DNA of 64,000 bases from Candidatus Accumulibacter sp. 66-26 (GCA_001897745.1 MKUH01000024.1:142380-206379); one strand, 5' to 3'. Numbered from the stretch's first letter, positions 39,799 through 47,892 are shown. Notes: a model not told the origin generated them from the sequence alone. Numbers and translations: made by a program.

Positions 39799-39843
39799 GG
39801 AAGCGTGGCAGAGTGGTTGAATGCACCGGTCTTGAAAGCCGCT
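39799..39843 (+). pseudogene. Truncated tRNA-Ser (UGA) copy, 5' half only
   Basis: About 45 bases match the acceptor 5' strand, D-arm and anticodon loop (CTTGAAA) of tRNA-Ser(UGA). After the anticodon stem the sequence departs: there is no variable arm, no GTTCGAATC T-loop and no CGCTTCC 3' acceptor strand before the intact gene begins at 39946. It differs from the intact copy at several D-arm and anticodon-stem positions, so it is not a recent exact duplication. Possibly the remains of a native gene broken by an integration or recombination event. Confidence 0.75.
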
Positions 39844-39888
39844 GCATTGCTCCATAAGGTGTTGATTTAAAAAGGCGTCAAGCGCGAA

Positions 39889-39920
39889 TCTCCGCAACTT
39901 GCGGAAATCGTCTCCGCAAC
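39889..39920 (+). repeat. Short direct and inverted repeat cluster between the tRNA-Ser copies
   Basis: TCTCCGCAAC occurs at 39889-39898 and again at 39911-39920. The first copy is part of a palindrome TCCGCAA-C-TTGCGGA (39891-39905). The arrangement resembles recombinase arm or core sites, but this is only a resemblance. Confidence 0.5.
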
Positions 39921-39945
39921 CCTGGCCAAAACCGGCGGACAATTT

Positions 39946-40035
39946 GGAAGCGTGGCAGAGTGGTTTAATGCTCGGGTCTTGAAAACCCGCGTGGGGGTAA
40001 CCCCACCGTGAGTTCGAATCTCACCGCTTCCGCCA
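39946..40035 (+). tRNA. tRNA-Ser (anticodon TGA)
   Basis: 90 bases including encoded CCA. Acceptor GGAAGCG pairs with CGCTTCC, class II long variable arm (GTGGGGGTAACCCCAC), T-arm with GTTCGAATC. The anticodon stem-loop CGGGT-CTTGAAA-ACCCG gives anticodon TGA at 39980-39982. Reads UCA/UCG serine codons. Confidence 0.97.
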
Positions 40036-40176
40036 GAATGCAAAACGGCCCCGCCCACGGTTCGGTCCCCGAACATCCTCCTCACCAAGGCCGACGTCGT
40101 GCGGCCGCAACGAACCGTCAGCTATCGGCGCGAGCGTCTTGCCGCGCGTCAGACAGGATCAGCGAAGGAGACTCGG

Positions 40177-40629
40177 ATGTCGGAACGGATCAATCTCGGC
40201 AAGGCGGCACCGAAGCTATATCAAGCGGTCGCCGAATTCGACCGGCTTGCGACGCAAGCCGCGGAATCCGCCGGATTGGCGGACGGTTTTTCCCATCTCC
40301 TGCGTCTGCGGGTATCGCAGATCAATCAATGCGCATTTTGCGTTCGCCTGCATGCCCGCGACGCCCTAAACACCGGCGAAACGGCTGATCGCCTGAGCGT
40401 CTTGCCGGCTTGGCGCGAATCGGGTTACTTCACGGAGAAAGAGCGTGCCGCGCTGGCGCTGGCCGAAGCCATCACGCTGATCGCGGACGGACAAGTGCCC
40501 GATTCCGTATATGCCGCGGCAGCCGATTTATTTTCCGACGAAGAGATTTCTGCAGTGGAATGGCTGACCATCGTCATCAACACCTGGAACCGAATCGCCA
40601 TTTCGAGTCGATACCCGGTCGCCCCCTGA
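40177..40629 (+). CDS. AhpD-like carboxymuconolactone decarboxylase family protein
   Basis: 150-residue all-helical protein of the AhpD/CMD family. Redox CxxC is present: C52 and C55 in QINQCAFCVRLHARDA with the conserved His four residues later, as in alkylhydroperoxidase AhpD-like proteins. The later segment LPAWRESGYFTEKERAALALAEAITLIA is typical of the subfamily. AAGGAG lies just before the ATG at 40177. Base composition is somewhat less GC-rich than nearby genes, and it sits directly behind the tRNA-Ser, a usual place for acquired DNA; transfer is possible but not shown. Confidence 0.87.
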   Translation: MSERINLGKAAPKLYQAVAEFDRLATQAAESAGLADGFSHLLRLRVSQINQCAFCVRLHARDALNTGETADRLSVLPAWRESGYFTEKERAALALAEAITLIADGQVPDSVYAAAADLFSDEEISAVEWLTIVINTWNRIAISSRYPVAP

Positions 40630-40765
40630 TCTGCTGCAAAAGCTCCTGCGGAGAAGAAGCCGCAGATGCGCCAGCCGTTGCGATATTCCTCTCGACGCTC
40701 TTCTTGCTCTGGCATGAACCGGGACAGCGCAACGGCAAACGCTCGTCCGAATCGCCGTCCGCGCG

Positions 40766-41287
40766 CTACGCTCCGCCCTCCCACCGCGCGAACCATTCGG
40801 GCAACGGGCGGACCTCGCCAAGTGCGGCGAACCATCGGTCGATGGCGTCGTGGTTGCCCCACACCACGTCGGCGAGCGTCCCATCCTCGACACGTGCCTC
40901 GATGTCGCGGCAATACAGCCCCAGGTCGCGCTGCACGTAGAAGCCGTAGGTGCGACACGCGACCGGACGCTGGGCGTAAACCGGACAGGCGCCGCTCGCT
41001 TGATCGAGCAGCGGGCAGACGAGCGGACTCACCCCTTCGGCAGCCGCGACGGCCATGGCGTGCATTGCCGAGCGGATTTCTGCCAGGCGCTCCGACGGCA
41101 AAGCAGCCAAGCCCTCACGCAGCAACGTCCACTCCACCGCGGACAGTCGAGGCACGTCGGCGAGCCGGCGGCAACAGCCGTCGCACCCTTTGCCACACAG
41201 CCAGTCCGGGCGATTCTCGCGGATGCCGTGCACACGCGCGTCGATGTCGATGTGGAGTTGGAAAAGATCGCTCATCGGCTTATTCAT
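40766..41287 (-). CDS. YkgJ-like cysteine-cluster protein
   Basis: 173 residues with the zinc- or iron-chelating YkgJ pattern: CGKGCDGCCRR at about 31-41, then CPLLDQASGACPVYAQRPVACRTYGF at about 91-116 in pieces, and a late YCRDI. The Cys spacing fits the putative metal-cluster domain (UPF0153 type). Function is unknown; the family is often annotated as Fe-S oxidoreductase-like. An in-frame ATG four codons downstream (41275) is an alternative start. Faces the AhpD-like gene tail to tail. Confidence 0.82.
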   Translation of the reverse strand: MNKPMSDLFQLHIDIDARVHGIRENRPDWLCGKGCDGCCRRLADVPRLSAVEWTLLREGLAALPSERLAEIRSAMHAMAVAAAEGVSPLVCPLLDQASGACPVYAQRPVACRTYGFYVQRDLGLYCRDIEARVEDGTLADVVWGNHDAIDRWFAALGEVRPLPEWFARWEGGA

Positions 41288-41490
41288 CGTATTTGCAAAA
41301 ACGGGATCGCCCCGCAGTCAACGAACTGCATAAGGAGCAATCGACCAAATCCCGGAGACACCGCGGCAAGCGCGATGCCGCCAACAAGCCAGAAGGCACG
41401 TAAACTCACAGGGAAAAATCAGGAAGGAAGCGCGGCACCGGAAAAGCCCTGCGTACCGGTCCCGACCGCTCGCCGGGCGGGTGCGACGGT

Positions 41491-41934
41491 TCAGGGGCGA
41501 ACCGCGTCGGCCCAGCAGTTGGGCGTCTCGTACAGGCGCACCTGCTGCAGGCGCAGGTGGTTGCCGTAGGTATCCCGGTACGCCGCATCGAGAATCTGGA
41601 AGGCTTTCTGGACGAGATTTTCCGCCGTCGGCACGCAGTCGAGAACGACCGTCTTGTGGTCGGGCATGGATTGCAGGAAGCCGAGCACCGGCGCATCGCC
41701 GGCATAGACGAGGAAGGCGTGGTCCCAGACGTCGACCAGATGCTGCTTGGCGAGCGCCTTGACCTCGGAGAAATCCATCACCATGCCGTTCGCCGCGTCG
41801 CCGTCGCGCCGGATGACGTCGCCGGCGAGCGTGATCTCGAGCGCGTAGCGGTGCCCGTGCAGATGACGGCACTGGCTTTTGTGGTCCGGTATCCGGTGAC
41901 CGGCATCGAACTCGAGGCGGCGGGTGATGAGCAT
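41491..41934 (-). CDS. queD: QueD, 6-carboxy-5,6,7,8-tetrahydropterin synthase
   Basis: Second step of the queuosine/7-deazaguanine pathway. 147 residues, PTPS family. Zinc ligands: H13 in FDAGHRI and the pair in CRHLHGHRY, with the catalytic Cys just before them. DWDHAFLVY-like VWDHAFLVY carries the catalytic Asp-His, and LYETPNCWA near the C-terminus holds the pterin-binding Glu. Length and C-x-x-H-L-H-G-H pattern favour QueD over true PTPS. A minus-strand TATAAT (41974-41979) lies 39 bases upstream. Diverges from the radical SAM gene. Confidence 0.92.
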   Translation of the reverse strand: MLITRRLEFDAGHRIPDHKSQCRHLHGHRYALEITLAGDVIRRDGDAANGMVMDFSEVKALAKQHLVDVWDHAFLVYAGDAPVLGFLQSMPDHKTVVLDCVPTAENLVQKAFQILDAAYRDTYGNHLRLQQVRLYETPNCWADAVRP

Positions 41935-41973
41935 CGGGAAAATGGAAAATCGTCGGCAATAAATCGAGCGGCG

Positions 41974-41979
41974 ATTATA
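41974..41979 (-). promoter_or_regulatory. -10 hexamer upstream of queD
   Basis: TATAAT on the minus strand 39 bases before the queD ATG, in the 91-base divergent gap. The leader is too short for a preQ1-type riboswitch. Confidence 0.45.
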
Positions 41980-42025
41980 TCATTGCACCATCGGCCACTC
42001 CGGCCTGCCCCTGCCTCAGGACCCC

Positions 42026-42859
42026 ATGTTGAAAGTCACCGACCACAGCCGCGACAGCGTCGGCCTCACCTACGTCTACCCCGTCGTGTCGCGGCGCGCG
42101 GGCGGCGTTTCGGTCGGCATCAACCTCAACGTAAACAACGCCTGCAACTGGGCCTGCTTCTATTGCCAGGTCCCCGACCTGACGCGCGGCGGCCCGCCGC
42201 CGATCGATCTCGACCGGCTGGAAGCGGAACTGCGCGCCTTCCTGCACGCGGCGACGCACGGCGATTTTCTCGAACGGAACGCGCCGCCCGAGGCGCGCCG
42301 GCTGATGGACGTGGCGTTCTCGGGCAACGGCGAGCCGACCAGCGCCACCGAATTTGACGCCGCCGTCGAGCGGGTCGAGCGGGTATTGCGCGACTTCGGG
42401 CTGCTCGACAGCCTCAAGCTGCGCCTGATCACCAACGGCAGCCTGCTGCACCGGCCCGAGGTACAGCGCGGCATCGCCCGCATCGGCGCCATCGACGGCG
42501 AAATCTGGTTCAAGGTCGACCGCGCGACGGAAGAAGCGATCGCGCGCGTCAACGGCATCCGGCTCGCGCCGGAAAAAATCGAAGCGGCCTTGCTCCGCTG
42601 CGCCGACCTCGCCCCGACCTGGGTGCAGACCTGCTACTTCGCGATCGACGGAAAGGAAAGCAGCGAGGCGGAACAGGCCGCCTACCTGGCGCTGATCGGC
42701 GCCGTCCGCCAAAAGATAAAGGGCGTGCACCTTTACGGTCTGGCACGCCCTTCTCTACAACCCGATGCGCAACGCCTCTCCAACGTCGCGCCGGAAAACT
42801 TCCGGCGCTTCGCGGATCGGATCGCCGCGCTCGGCGTCGAGGTCGTCGCCAACCCCTGA
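42026..42859 (+). CDS. Radical SAM protein (TYW1-like COG0731 type)
   Basis: 277 residues. The 4Fe-4S/SAM motif is C40-x3-C44-x2-C47 (NACNWACFYCQVP), followed by DVAFSGNGEPTSATEFD, the GEPT-type motif of the wyosine-synthase-like group, and LRLITNGSLLHRPEVQ. No extra C-terminal Fe-S motif is seen. Not QueE: it lacks the QueE N-terminal pattern and is larger. Divergent neighbour of queD, which hints at a nucleoside- or RNA-modification link, but the substrate is unknown. Confidence 0.82.
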   Translation: MLKVTDHSRDSVGLTYVYPVVSRRAGGVSVGINLNVNNACNWACFYCQVPDLTRGGPPPIDLDRLEAELRAFLHAATHGDFLERNAPPEARRLMDVAFSGNGEPTSATEFDAAVERVERVLRDFGLLDSLKLRLITNGSLLHRPEVQRGIARIGAIDGEIWFKVDRATEEAIARVNGIRLAPEKIEAALLRCADLAPTWVQTCYFAIDGKESSEAEQAAYLALIGAVRQKIKGVHLYGLARPSLQPDAQRLSNVAPENFRRFADRIAALGVEVVANP

Positions 42860-42876
42860 CGCCGCAAGCGTCGGCC

Positions 42877-43182
42877 TCAGGCGGCCTTGCGCACCTTGCT
42901 CTTGGCCGACTTCTTCAGGGTCTTGAAGAGCTCCGGCTCTTCGCTCTTCAGGTACTCGATCACCTCGATCTCGTCGCGCTTGATGCGCTGGATGTCGACC
43001 TGCTCGACATGCACCAGACGCAGCAACTCGCGCACCGGCTTCGGCATGTTGCGGCCGCTCTCATAGCGCGAACCGCCGCTCTGCGTCACACCGATCTTCG
43101 ACCAGAACTGTTGCTGGTTGAGGCCCAGCTTACGGCGAATCTCGCGGGGATCGACCTTCTCGATAGCTTTGACGTTGCTCAT
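42877..43182 (-). CDS. Small XRE-like helix-turn-helix regulator
   Basis: 101 residues with a Cro/C1-type HTH at about 14-45 (REIRRKLGLNQQQFWSKIGVTQSGGSRYESG) read in pieces: LNQQQFWSKIGV and TQSGGSRYESGR are the two helices. RNMPKPVRELLRLVHVEQ continues the fold. The C-terminal tail KTLKKSAKSKVRKAA is very basic. ATG 43182 has AAGGACAG upstream; an earlier in-frame start is not conserved-looking. A 250-base gap separates it from lysC. Target genes are unknown. Tail to tail with the radical SAM gene. Confidence 0.85.
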   Translation of the reverse strand: MSNVKAIEKVDPREIRRKLGLNQQQFWSKIGVTQSGGSRYESGRNMPKPVRELLRLVHVEQVDIQRIKRDEIEVIEYLKSEEPELFKTLKKSAKSKVRKAA

Positions 43183-43394
43183 GACTGTCCTTTCAAACAT
43201 GTGTGCCGACGGGGTAACAACTGTCGTGAAAAGTACCACCGTCTATGACGAATTAAATATGACCTAAGTCATAACTCACTCAGTATAGAACACCTACATA
43301 AAATTGCAAGCAGCATGCCAAAAGACCATTTCACTAATGCGGGAACGCCCCCGGCGAAGCTGAATATCCCTTACTTTTCAAGCCGACAATGCGC

Positions 43395-43400
43395 TAGAAT
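43395..43400 (+). promoter_or_regulatory. -10 hexamer for lysC
   Basis: TAGAAT 33 bases before the lysC ATG with TTACTT (43371-43376) 18 bases upstream as a weak -35. The rest of the 43183-43394 gap is AT-richer than its surroundings and shows no gene. Confidence 0.4.
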
Positions 43401-43433
43401 CGCCGCTTTTCGTTAGCCTCAATTGGAACAGGA

Positions 43434-44660
43434 ATGGCGCTGATAGTTCAGAAGTTCGGCGGCACGTCGGTTGGCTCGACGGATCGCATCAAAAACGTGG
43501 CTAAACGTGTTGCCCGCTGGAAAGCCCAGGGACACGACATCGTCGTCGTCCCCTCGGCCATGTCCGGCGAGACCAACCGCCTGATCGGCCTGGCCAAGGA
43601 GATTTCGTCGAACCCCAACCCGCGGGAACTCGACGTCATCGCCTCGACCGGCGAACAAGTCACCATCGGCCTGCTGGCCATGGCCATGCACGAGGAGGGC
43701 CTGAAGGCCAAGAGCTACACCGGCTCGCAGGTGCGCGTGCTGACGGACAGCATGCATACCAAGGCGCGCATCCTCAAGATCGACGACCAGCGCATCCGCA
43801 AGGACCTGAGCGAAGGCAACGTCGTCATCGTCGCCGGCTTCCAGGGCGCCGACGAGCACGGCAACATCACCACGCTCGGCCGCGGCGGCTCCGACACCTC
43901 GGCCGTGGCGCTCGCCGCCGCACTGAAGGCCGACGAGTGCCAGATCTACACCGATGTCGACGGCGTCTACACCACCGACCCGCGCGTCGTGCCGGAAGCG
44001 CGCAAGCTCGACACCATCACCTTCGAAGAGATGCTGGAAATGGCCAGCCTCGGTTCCAAGGTGCTGCAGATCCGCTCCGTCGAATTCGCCGGCAAATACA
44101 AAGTCAAACTGCGCGTGCTCTCCAGCTTCCAGGACGAAGGCGAAGGCACGCTGATCACTGTTGAGGAAGACAAGAAAATGGAACAACCGATCATCTCCGG
44201 CATCGCCTTCAACCGCGACGAAGCCAAGCTCACCGTTCTCGGCGTCCCGGATCGCCCCGGCATCGCTTACCAGATCCTCGGTCCGATCGCCGACGCCAAC
44301 ATCGACGTCGACATGATCATCCAGAACGTCGGCCACGACGGCACCACCGACTTCTCCTTCACGGTCAATCGCGGCGACTACAACAAGGCGCTCGGCGTCC
44401 TCGAAACCGTCAAGGGCCACATCGGCGCGCGCGAGATCGTCGGCGACAACAAGACCTGCAAGGTCTCCGCCGTCGGCGTCGGCATGCGCTCGCATCCCGG
44501 CATCGCCAGCCAGATGTTCCGCACGCTGGCCGAGGAAGGCATCAACATCCAGATGATCTCGACCTCCGAAATCAAGATCTCCGTCGTCATCGACGAAAAG
44601 TACCTGGAACTCGCCGTGCGCATCCTGCACAAGACCTTCGGTCTCGACAAGGAAGCGTAA
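43434..44660 (+). CDS. lysC: LysC, aspartate kinase (ACT-regulated)
   Basis: Phosphorylates aspartate, the first step toward lysine, threonine and methionine. 408 residues: kinase domain with VQKFGGTSVGS (5-15), STGEQVTIGLLAMAM, TLGRGGSDTSAVALAAAL, YTDVDGVYTTDPR. Two C-terminal ACT domains follow, with VLGVPDRPGIAYQILGPIAD and VGVGMRSHPGIASQMFRTLAEE, as in feedback-controlled monofunctional kinases. An internal ATG at 44178 (MEQPIISG) has GAGG upstream and could give a separate beta chain. AGGA precedes the ATG at 43434. hom and thrC of the same pathway are at 19-25 kb. Confidence 0.96.
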   Translation: MALIVQKFGGTSVGSTDRIKNVAKRVARWKAQGHDIVVVPSAMSGETNRLIGLAKEISSNPNPRELDVIASTGEQVTIGLLAMAMHEEGLKAKSYTGSQVRVLTDSMHTKARILKIDDQRIRKDLSEGNVVIVAGFQGADEHGNITTLGRGGSDTSAVALAAALKADECQIYTDVDGVYTTDPRVVPEARKLDTITFEEMLEMASLGSKVLQIRSVEFAGKYKVKLRVLSSFQDEGEGTLITVEEDKKMEQPIISGIAFNRDEAKLTVLGVPDRPGIAYQILGPIADANIDVDMIIQNVGHDGTTDFSFTVNRGDYNKALGVLETVKGHIGAREIVGDNKTCKVSAVGVGMRSHPGIASQMFRTLAEEGINIQMISTSEIKISVVIDEKYLELAVRILHKTFGLDKEA

Positions 44661-44672
44661 GACGATTTAGGT

Positions 44673-44701
44673 TTGACCGGGCGCGCTGAAACCGCTATTA
44701 T
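44673..44701 (+). promoter_or_regulatory. Promoter of tRNA-Ser (GCU)
   Basis: TTGACC (44673-44678), 17-base spacer, TATTAT (44696-44701), ending 11 bases before the tRNA. Near-consensus sigma-70 promoter. Confidence 0.8.
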
Positions 44702-44712
44702 CGCGCCCTCCT

Positions 44713-44806
44713 GGAGACGTGGCCGAGAGGTCGAAGGCACTCCCCTGCTAAGGGAGCATACGGGCTAAAACTCGTATCGAGGGTTCGAATCCCTCCGTCT
44801 CCGCCA
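44713..44806 (+). tRNA. tRNA-Ser (anticodon GCT)
   Basis: 94 bases with encoded CCA. Acceptor GGAGACG pairs with CGTCTCC, long class II variable arm, T-loop GTTCGAATC. The anticodon stem-loop CTCCC-CTGCTAA-GGGAG gives anticodon GCT at 44747-44749. Reads AGC/AGU. Confidence 0.97.
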
Positions 44807-44833
44807 GGAAAATGAAAAAAAGTACGAAAGTAC

Positions 44834-44861
44834 TTGAAAAAGCGAATCAGGTCTGTATAAT
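44834..44861 (+). promoter_or_regulatory. Promoter of tRNA-Arg (ACG)
   Basis: TTGAAA (44834-44839), 16-base spacer, perfect TATAAT (44856-44861), in the short gap between the two tRNA genes. Confidence 0.78.
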
Positions 44862-44881
44862 TCGCGGCTTCAAAAGGCGCT

Positions 44882-44958
44882 GCGCCCGTAGCTCAGCTGG
44901 ATAGAGTACTTGGCTACGAACCAAGGGGTCGGGCGTTCGAATCGCTCCGGGCGCGCCA
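44882..44958 (+). tRNA. tRNA-Arg (anticodon ACG)
   Basis: 77 bases with encoded CCA. Acceptor GCGCCCG pairs with CGGGCGC; D-arm AGCTCAGCTGGAT; T-loop GTTCGAATC. Anticodon stem-loop CTTGG-CTACGAA-CCAAG gives ACG at 44916-44918, the tRNA whose wobble A is normally edited to inosine to read CGN codons. Confidence 0.97.
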
Positions 44959-44967
44959 GAATCAAGG

Positions 44968-44997
44968 AAAAAACCTGCAGAAATGCAGGTTTTTTTT
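44968..44997 (+). terminator. Terminator after tRNA-Arg
   Basis: Stem ACCTGCA / TGCAGGT with a GAAA tetraloop (44973-44990), A run before and eight T after. Classic strong terminator. Confidence 0.93.
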
Positions 44998-45105
44998 CGT
45001 TTACCCGCCGAAACGATCAAAAACCTGCAACATCCCGACTTGGCGCCGCCAACTTGGCCTCCCCGCCGACCTGGCCTCCCAATTCGGCGCGCGGCGAGCC
45101 GGCGC

Positions 45106-45111
45106 TATAAT
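45106..45111 (+). promoter_or_regulatory. -10 hexamer for the unknown gene at 45188
   Basis: Perfect TATAAT 76 bases before the ATG; TTCGGC 17 bases upstream is a poor -35. Confidence 0.4.
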
Positions 45112-45187
45112 CCACGCTGGCCGAAGCCGGCCAATCGACGCAGCAAGTCGCTCGCCCCCCCCTCCTGCCTCTTCGGAAACGATCGCC

Positions 45188-45931
45188 ATGTCCACGATGA
45201 CCGACCCCTTGATCACCCTCCTCCCGCGCGAGGCCCAGACGCAGGCCGCGCGGCACGCGCAGGACGGTTTCTCGCTGGCGTTCAGGCTCACCCTCGAAGC
45301 GGCGCCGGAAACGCGCCAGAAAGCGATGCTGGAGGCCGCCGCGCGGCTGGAGCAATGGATCGGCGAAGCCGAGGCGGTCGGGACGCAGGCGCTGCGCGCG
45401 GCACTGCTGCTCGGCGGCCTCGATCAATGGGGACTGGCCTACAGCCAGATTTTCGGCGCGCAGGCGATGAGCGGCCTCGGCGAACTGGTCGCCGCCCTGC
45501 GCAACGGGAAGCACGGCGCCGCCGCGCTCGACGCCATGGAGCGCATCGAGGCCGCGCAGGAATGCGCCTTCAGCTTCAAGGCCGAACTGCGCAAGGCGAT
45601 CCATCTCGCGCTGTGGCACGCGATGATCGCCGAGGAGGACCGCGAAGGTGCGGTCGCCGTGCTCAAGCAGGTCGGCGGGATGATGCTCGGCCTCGTCGAA
45701 AAAATGCCCGAACTGGGCTGGATCATCGTCGCCAACACGCTGGCCGACATCCAGATTCGCTGCCTGGCGCACGGACTGGCGATCGATGGACTGGCGCAGG
45801 AGATGACCGAGCAGTTGTTCGGCGCGCTCAAGCAGCAGCTTCCTCCCGAGCAGCGCGACAGGATCATGTCCGCCGCGACGCAGACGGTCATCGCCTGGCA
45901 GCAGTCGACGCGCAGCAGCAGCGTGCACTGA
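45188..45931 (+). CDS. Hypothetical all-helical protein, unknown function
   Basis: 247 residues, not recognised. Composition suggests a soluble, almost fully alpha-helical protein rich in Ala, Leu, Glu and Gln, with no signal peptide, TM segment or Cys motif. Segments such as AALLLGGLDQWGLAYSQIFG, ALDAMERIEAAQECAFSFKAELRKAI and LLGLVEKMPELGWIIVANTLA (pieces) look like packed amphipathic helices. An own TATAAT lies at 45106-45111 after the tRNA-Arg terminator, so it is probably transcribed alone. Tail to tail with the AtaL-like gene, 23 bases apart. Coding is supported by clean GC3 bias and a proper start. Confidence 0.75.
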   Translation: MSTMTDPLITLLPREAQTQAARHAQDGFSLAFRLTLEAAPETRQKAMLEAAARLEQWIGEAEAVGTQALRAALLLGGLDQWGLAYSQIFGAQAMSGLGELVAALRNGKHGAAALDAMERIEAAQECAFSFKAELRKAIHLALWHAMIAEEDREGAVAVLKQVGGMMLGLVEKMPELGWIIVANTLADIQIRCLAHGLAIDGLAQEMTEQLFGALKQQLPPEQRDRIMSAATQTVIAWQQSTRSSSVH

Positions 45932-45954
45932 TCCCGCCGGACGACGGGCAGCCC

Positions 45955-46425
45955 CTACTGGACGCGCCCGTCCTCGGCGATCAGGCGGATGACGCGCACG
46001 GTGTCGATATCCGACTCGTGGTAGGCCGATTTGACGAACTCGAGATAGGCCACGTCCTCGGCGTCGGCCGCCTCGCCCAGCGTCGTTTCGTATACGAAGC
46101 GCAGGAACAGGCTTTCCGCCTCGGGTTCCTCGATCGAAATGGTCAGCGAACCGCCGGCGTGCGTATCGGTGACGCGGCTGTCGAAGCGCACCGAAACCTC
46201 GGGCCGTAGCGTCACGATGTCGTGCACGGTAACGCTGCCGAAGCGCAGTTCGCGCTCCAGGCGCAAGGGCTCGCGCGCGACGATCACGCAGGCTTCGAGG
46301 CCGGGCAGGAAGGGGACCGCATCCTCCGCGCGGCACAGCAGCCCGAACCATAGCTGCGCGCGGCTGAGCGGCGTCACCGCCGGATTGAAGGGATCGTTGA
46401 TCTGGACGAGATGCTCGTAGCGCAT
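45955..46425 (-). CDS. AtaL-like / DUF1857 protein (SRPBCC fold)
   Basis: 156 residues matching the AtaL-like family, a START/SRPBCC-type lipid- or small-molecule-binding fold. Seen: MRYEHLVQINDPFNPAVTPLSRAQLWFGLL at the start in pieces, LRLERELRFGSVTVHDIV and SLTISIEEPEAESLFLRFVYET. ATG 46425 begins at the family N-terminus; upstream in-frame codons overlap rlmD antisense-like sequence and are not used. Lies 10 bases after the rlmD stop on the same strand, so it is likely co-transcribed. Ligand unknown. Confidence 0.82.
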   Translation of the reverse strand: MRYEHLVQINDPFNPAVTPLSRAQLWFGLLCRAEDAVPFLPGLEACVIVAREPLRLERELRFGSVTVHDIVTLRPEVSVRFDSRVTDTHAGGSLTISIEEPEAESLFLRFVYETTLGEAADAEDVAYLEFVKSAYHESDIDTVRVIRLIAEDGRVQ

Positions 46426-46435
46426 GCCGGCCGCC

Positions 46436-47743
46436 TCAGCTGCGCTCGAAGAGCGCGATGGATTCGACGTGCGAGGTGTTCGGGAACATATTGACCACGC
46501 CCGCGCCGCAGAAGCGGTAGCCCTTCTGATTGACCAGGATGGCCGCGTCGCGCGCCAGCGTCGCCGGGCTGCAGGAAACGTAGACGATGCGACGGGGTGC
46601 GCCGCCATCCTCTTCACCCAGCGCCTTGACCAGTTCGAGCGCGCCCTCGCGCGGCGGATCGATCAGCATCTTGTCGAAGTGGCCCAGCGCGGCAAGCGTT
46701 TCCGGCGTCGCCTCGAACAGATTGGCGACCGCATATTCGGTCCGGCCGGCCAGGCCGTTGGTGGCGGCGTTTTCCGCCGCGCGGCGGACCAGTTCGGCGC
46801 TGCCTTCGATCCCCACCACCTTGGCACCCGAACGGGCGATCGGCAGCGTGAAGTTGCCGAGACCGCAGAACATGTCGGCGATGCGCTCGCCCGGTTGCGG
46901 CGCGAGCAGATTCATCGCGCGGCGCACCAGCACGCGGTTGATCGCGTGGTTCACCTGCGTGAACTCGGTCGGCGAGAAGAAATGCTCGATGCCGAACTCC
47001 GGCAGCGTGTAGGACAGCGCCGGTCCTTCCTGCGGATAGAAGCGATAGGCGGTGGCCGGCCCTTGCGGCTGCAGGTAGAAGACCACCCCGTGGCGGTCGG
47101 CGAAGGCGCGCAGCAAAGTCTCGTCGGCGCCGGTCAGCGGCTGCAGGATGCGCAGCACGAGCGCCGTGATGCGCTCGCCGACGGCGACTTCGACCTGCGG
47201 CATGCGGTCGGCGCAGGACAGCCGGCCGATCAGCTCGCGCAGCGGCAGGATCAGCGCCGAGACGTGCGGCGGCAGGATTTCGCACTGCCCCATATCGGCG
47301 ACGTAGCTGCTTTTCCGTTCGTGGAAGCCGAGCAGCACACCGCCTTTTTTCGTCACCAACCGGGCCGACAGGCGCGCGCGGTGGCGATAGCCCCACGGCG
47401 ATCCGTAGATCGGCGGATAGAGCTGCTCGGGCTTGATGCGCCCAAGGTGCCAGAGATTGCTTTCGAGGATGCGCTGCTTGGCCGCAACCTGCGCGCCGGG
47501 GTCCAGATGCTGCATGCTGCAGCCGCCGCATACGCCGTAATGCGGGCAGCGCGGCGCGACGCGGTCGCCCGAGGGCTTGAGCACGCGCAGGACGTGCGCC
47601 ACTTCGAAGCTCGGCTTGCGGCGGTGGCTCAGGTATTCGACGCGCTCGCCCGGCAGGGCGCCCTCGACAAAGATGGTTTTCCCGTCGAGCCGGGTGATGC
47701 CCCGCGCTTCGTGGTCGAGCGATTCGATGATTCCGGTCGGCAT
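46436..47743 (-). CDS. rlmD: RlmD, 23S rRNA (uracil-1939-C5)-methyltransferase
   Basis: SAM-dependent rRNA m5U methyltransferase with a 4Fe-4S cluster. 435 residues. TRAM-like N-terminal domain ([31 protein letters not shown] in pieces), Fe-S cysteines in [19 protein letters not shown] plus MGQCEIL, SAM motif [15 protein letters not shown], and the catalytic Cys in [12 protein letters not shown] with Glu in [11 protein letters not shown]. TrmA and RlmC lack this N-terminal TRAM plus Cys set, so RlmD is the best match. The first gene of a two-gene minus-strand unit with the AtaL-like gene. Confidence 0.94.
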   Translation of the reverse strand: MPTGIIESLDHEARGITRLDGKTIFVEGALPGERVEYLSHRRKPSFEVAHVLRVLKPSGDRVAPRCPHYGVCGGCSMQHLDPGAQVAAKQRILESNLWHLGRIKPEQLYPPIYGSPWGYRHRARLSARLVTKKGGVLLGFHERKSSYVADMGQCEILPPHVSALILPLRELIGRLSCADRMPQVEVAVGERITALVLRILQPLTGADETLLRAFADRHGVVFYLQPQGPATAYRFYPQEGPALSYTLPEFGIEHFFSPTEFTQVNHAINRVLVRRAMNLLAPQPGERIADMFCGLGNFTLPIARSGAKVVGIEGSAELVRRAAENAATNGLAGRTEYAVANLFEATPETLAALGHFDKMLIDPPREGALELVKALGEEDGGAPRRIVYVSCSPATLARDAAILVNQKGYRFCGAGVVNMFPNTSHVESIALFERS

Positions 47744-47835
47744 GCGGCTCTCGTTCCAGCAAAAAAACGGGCCATTGTAGCCCCCGCGCGATTTTTTTCA
47801 ATGCGCCGCGGCACGCGCGAAGGCACGCGCCGCAA

Positions 47836-47865
47836 AAGAAAAACGGCCGGTGAAAACCGGCCGTT
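47836..47865 (-). terminator. Terminator of the pst operon
   Basis: AACGGCCGGT / ACCGGCCGTT stem (47842-47851, 47856-47865) with a 4-base loop; on the minus strand it is followed by TTTTCTTTT. Lies 28 bases past the pstB stop. Confidence 0.85.
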
Positions 47866-47892
47866 GCGGCAATGCGGCGAAGCCCCCGGCGA

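Noticed and set aside
39799..39945. A second complete tRNA-Ser with an intron or very long variable arm
   Set aside because: No T-loop or matching 3' acceptor strand occurs before the intact tRNA starts, so it is a fragment.
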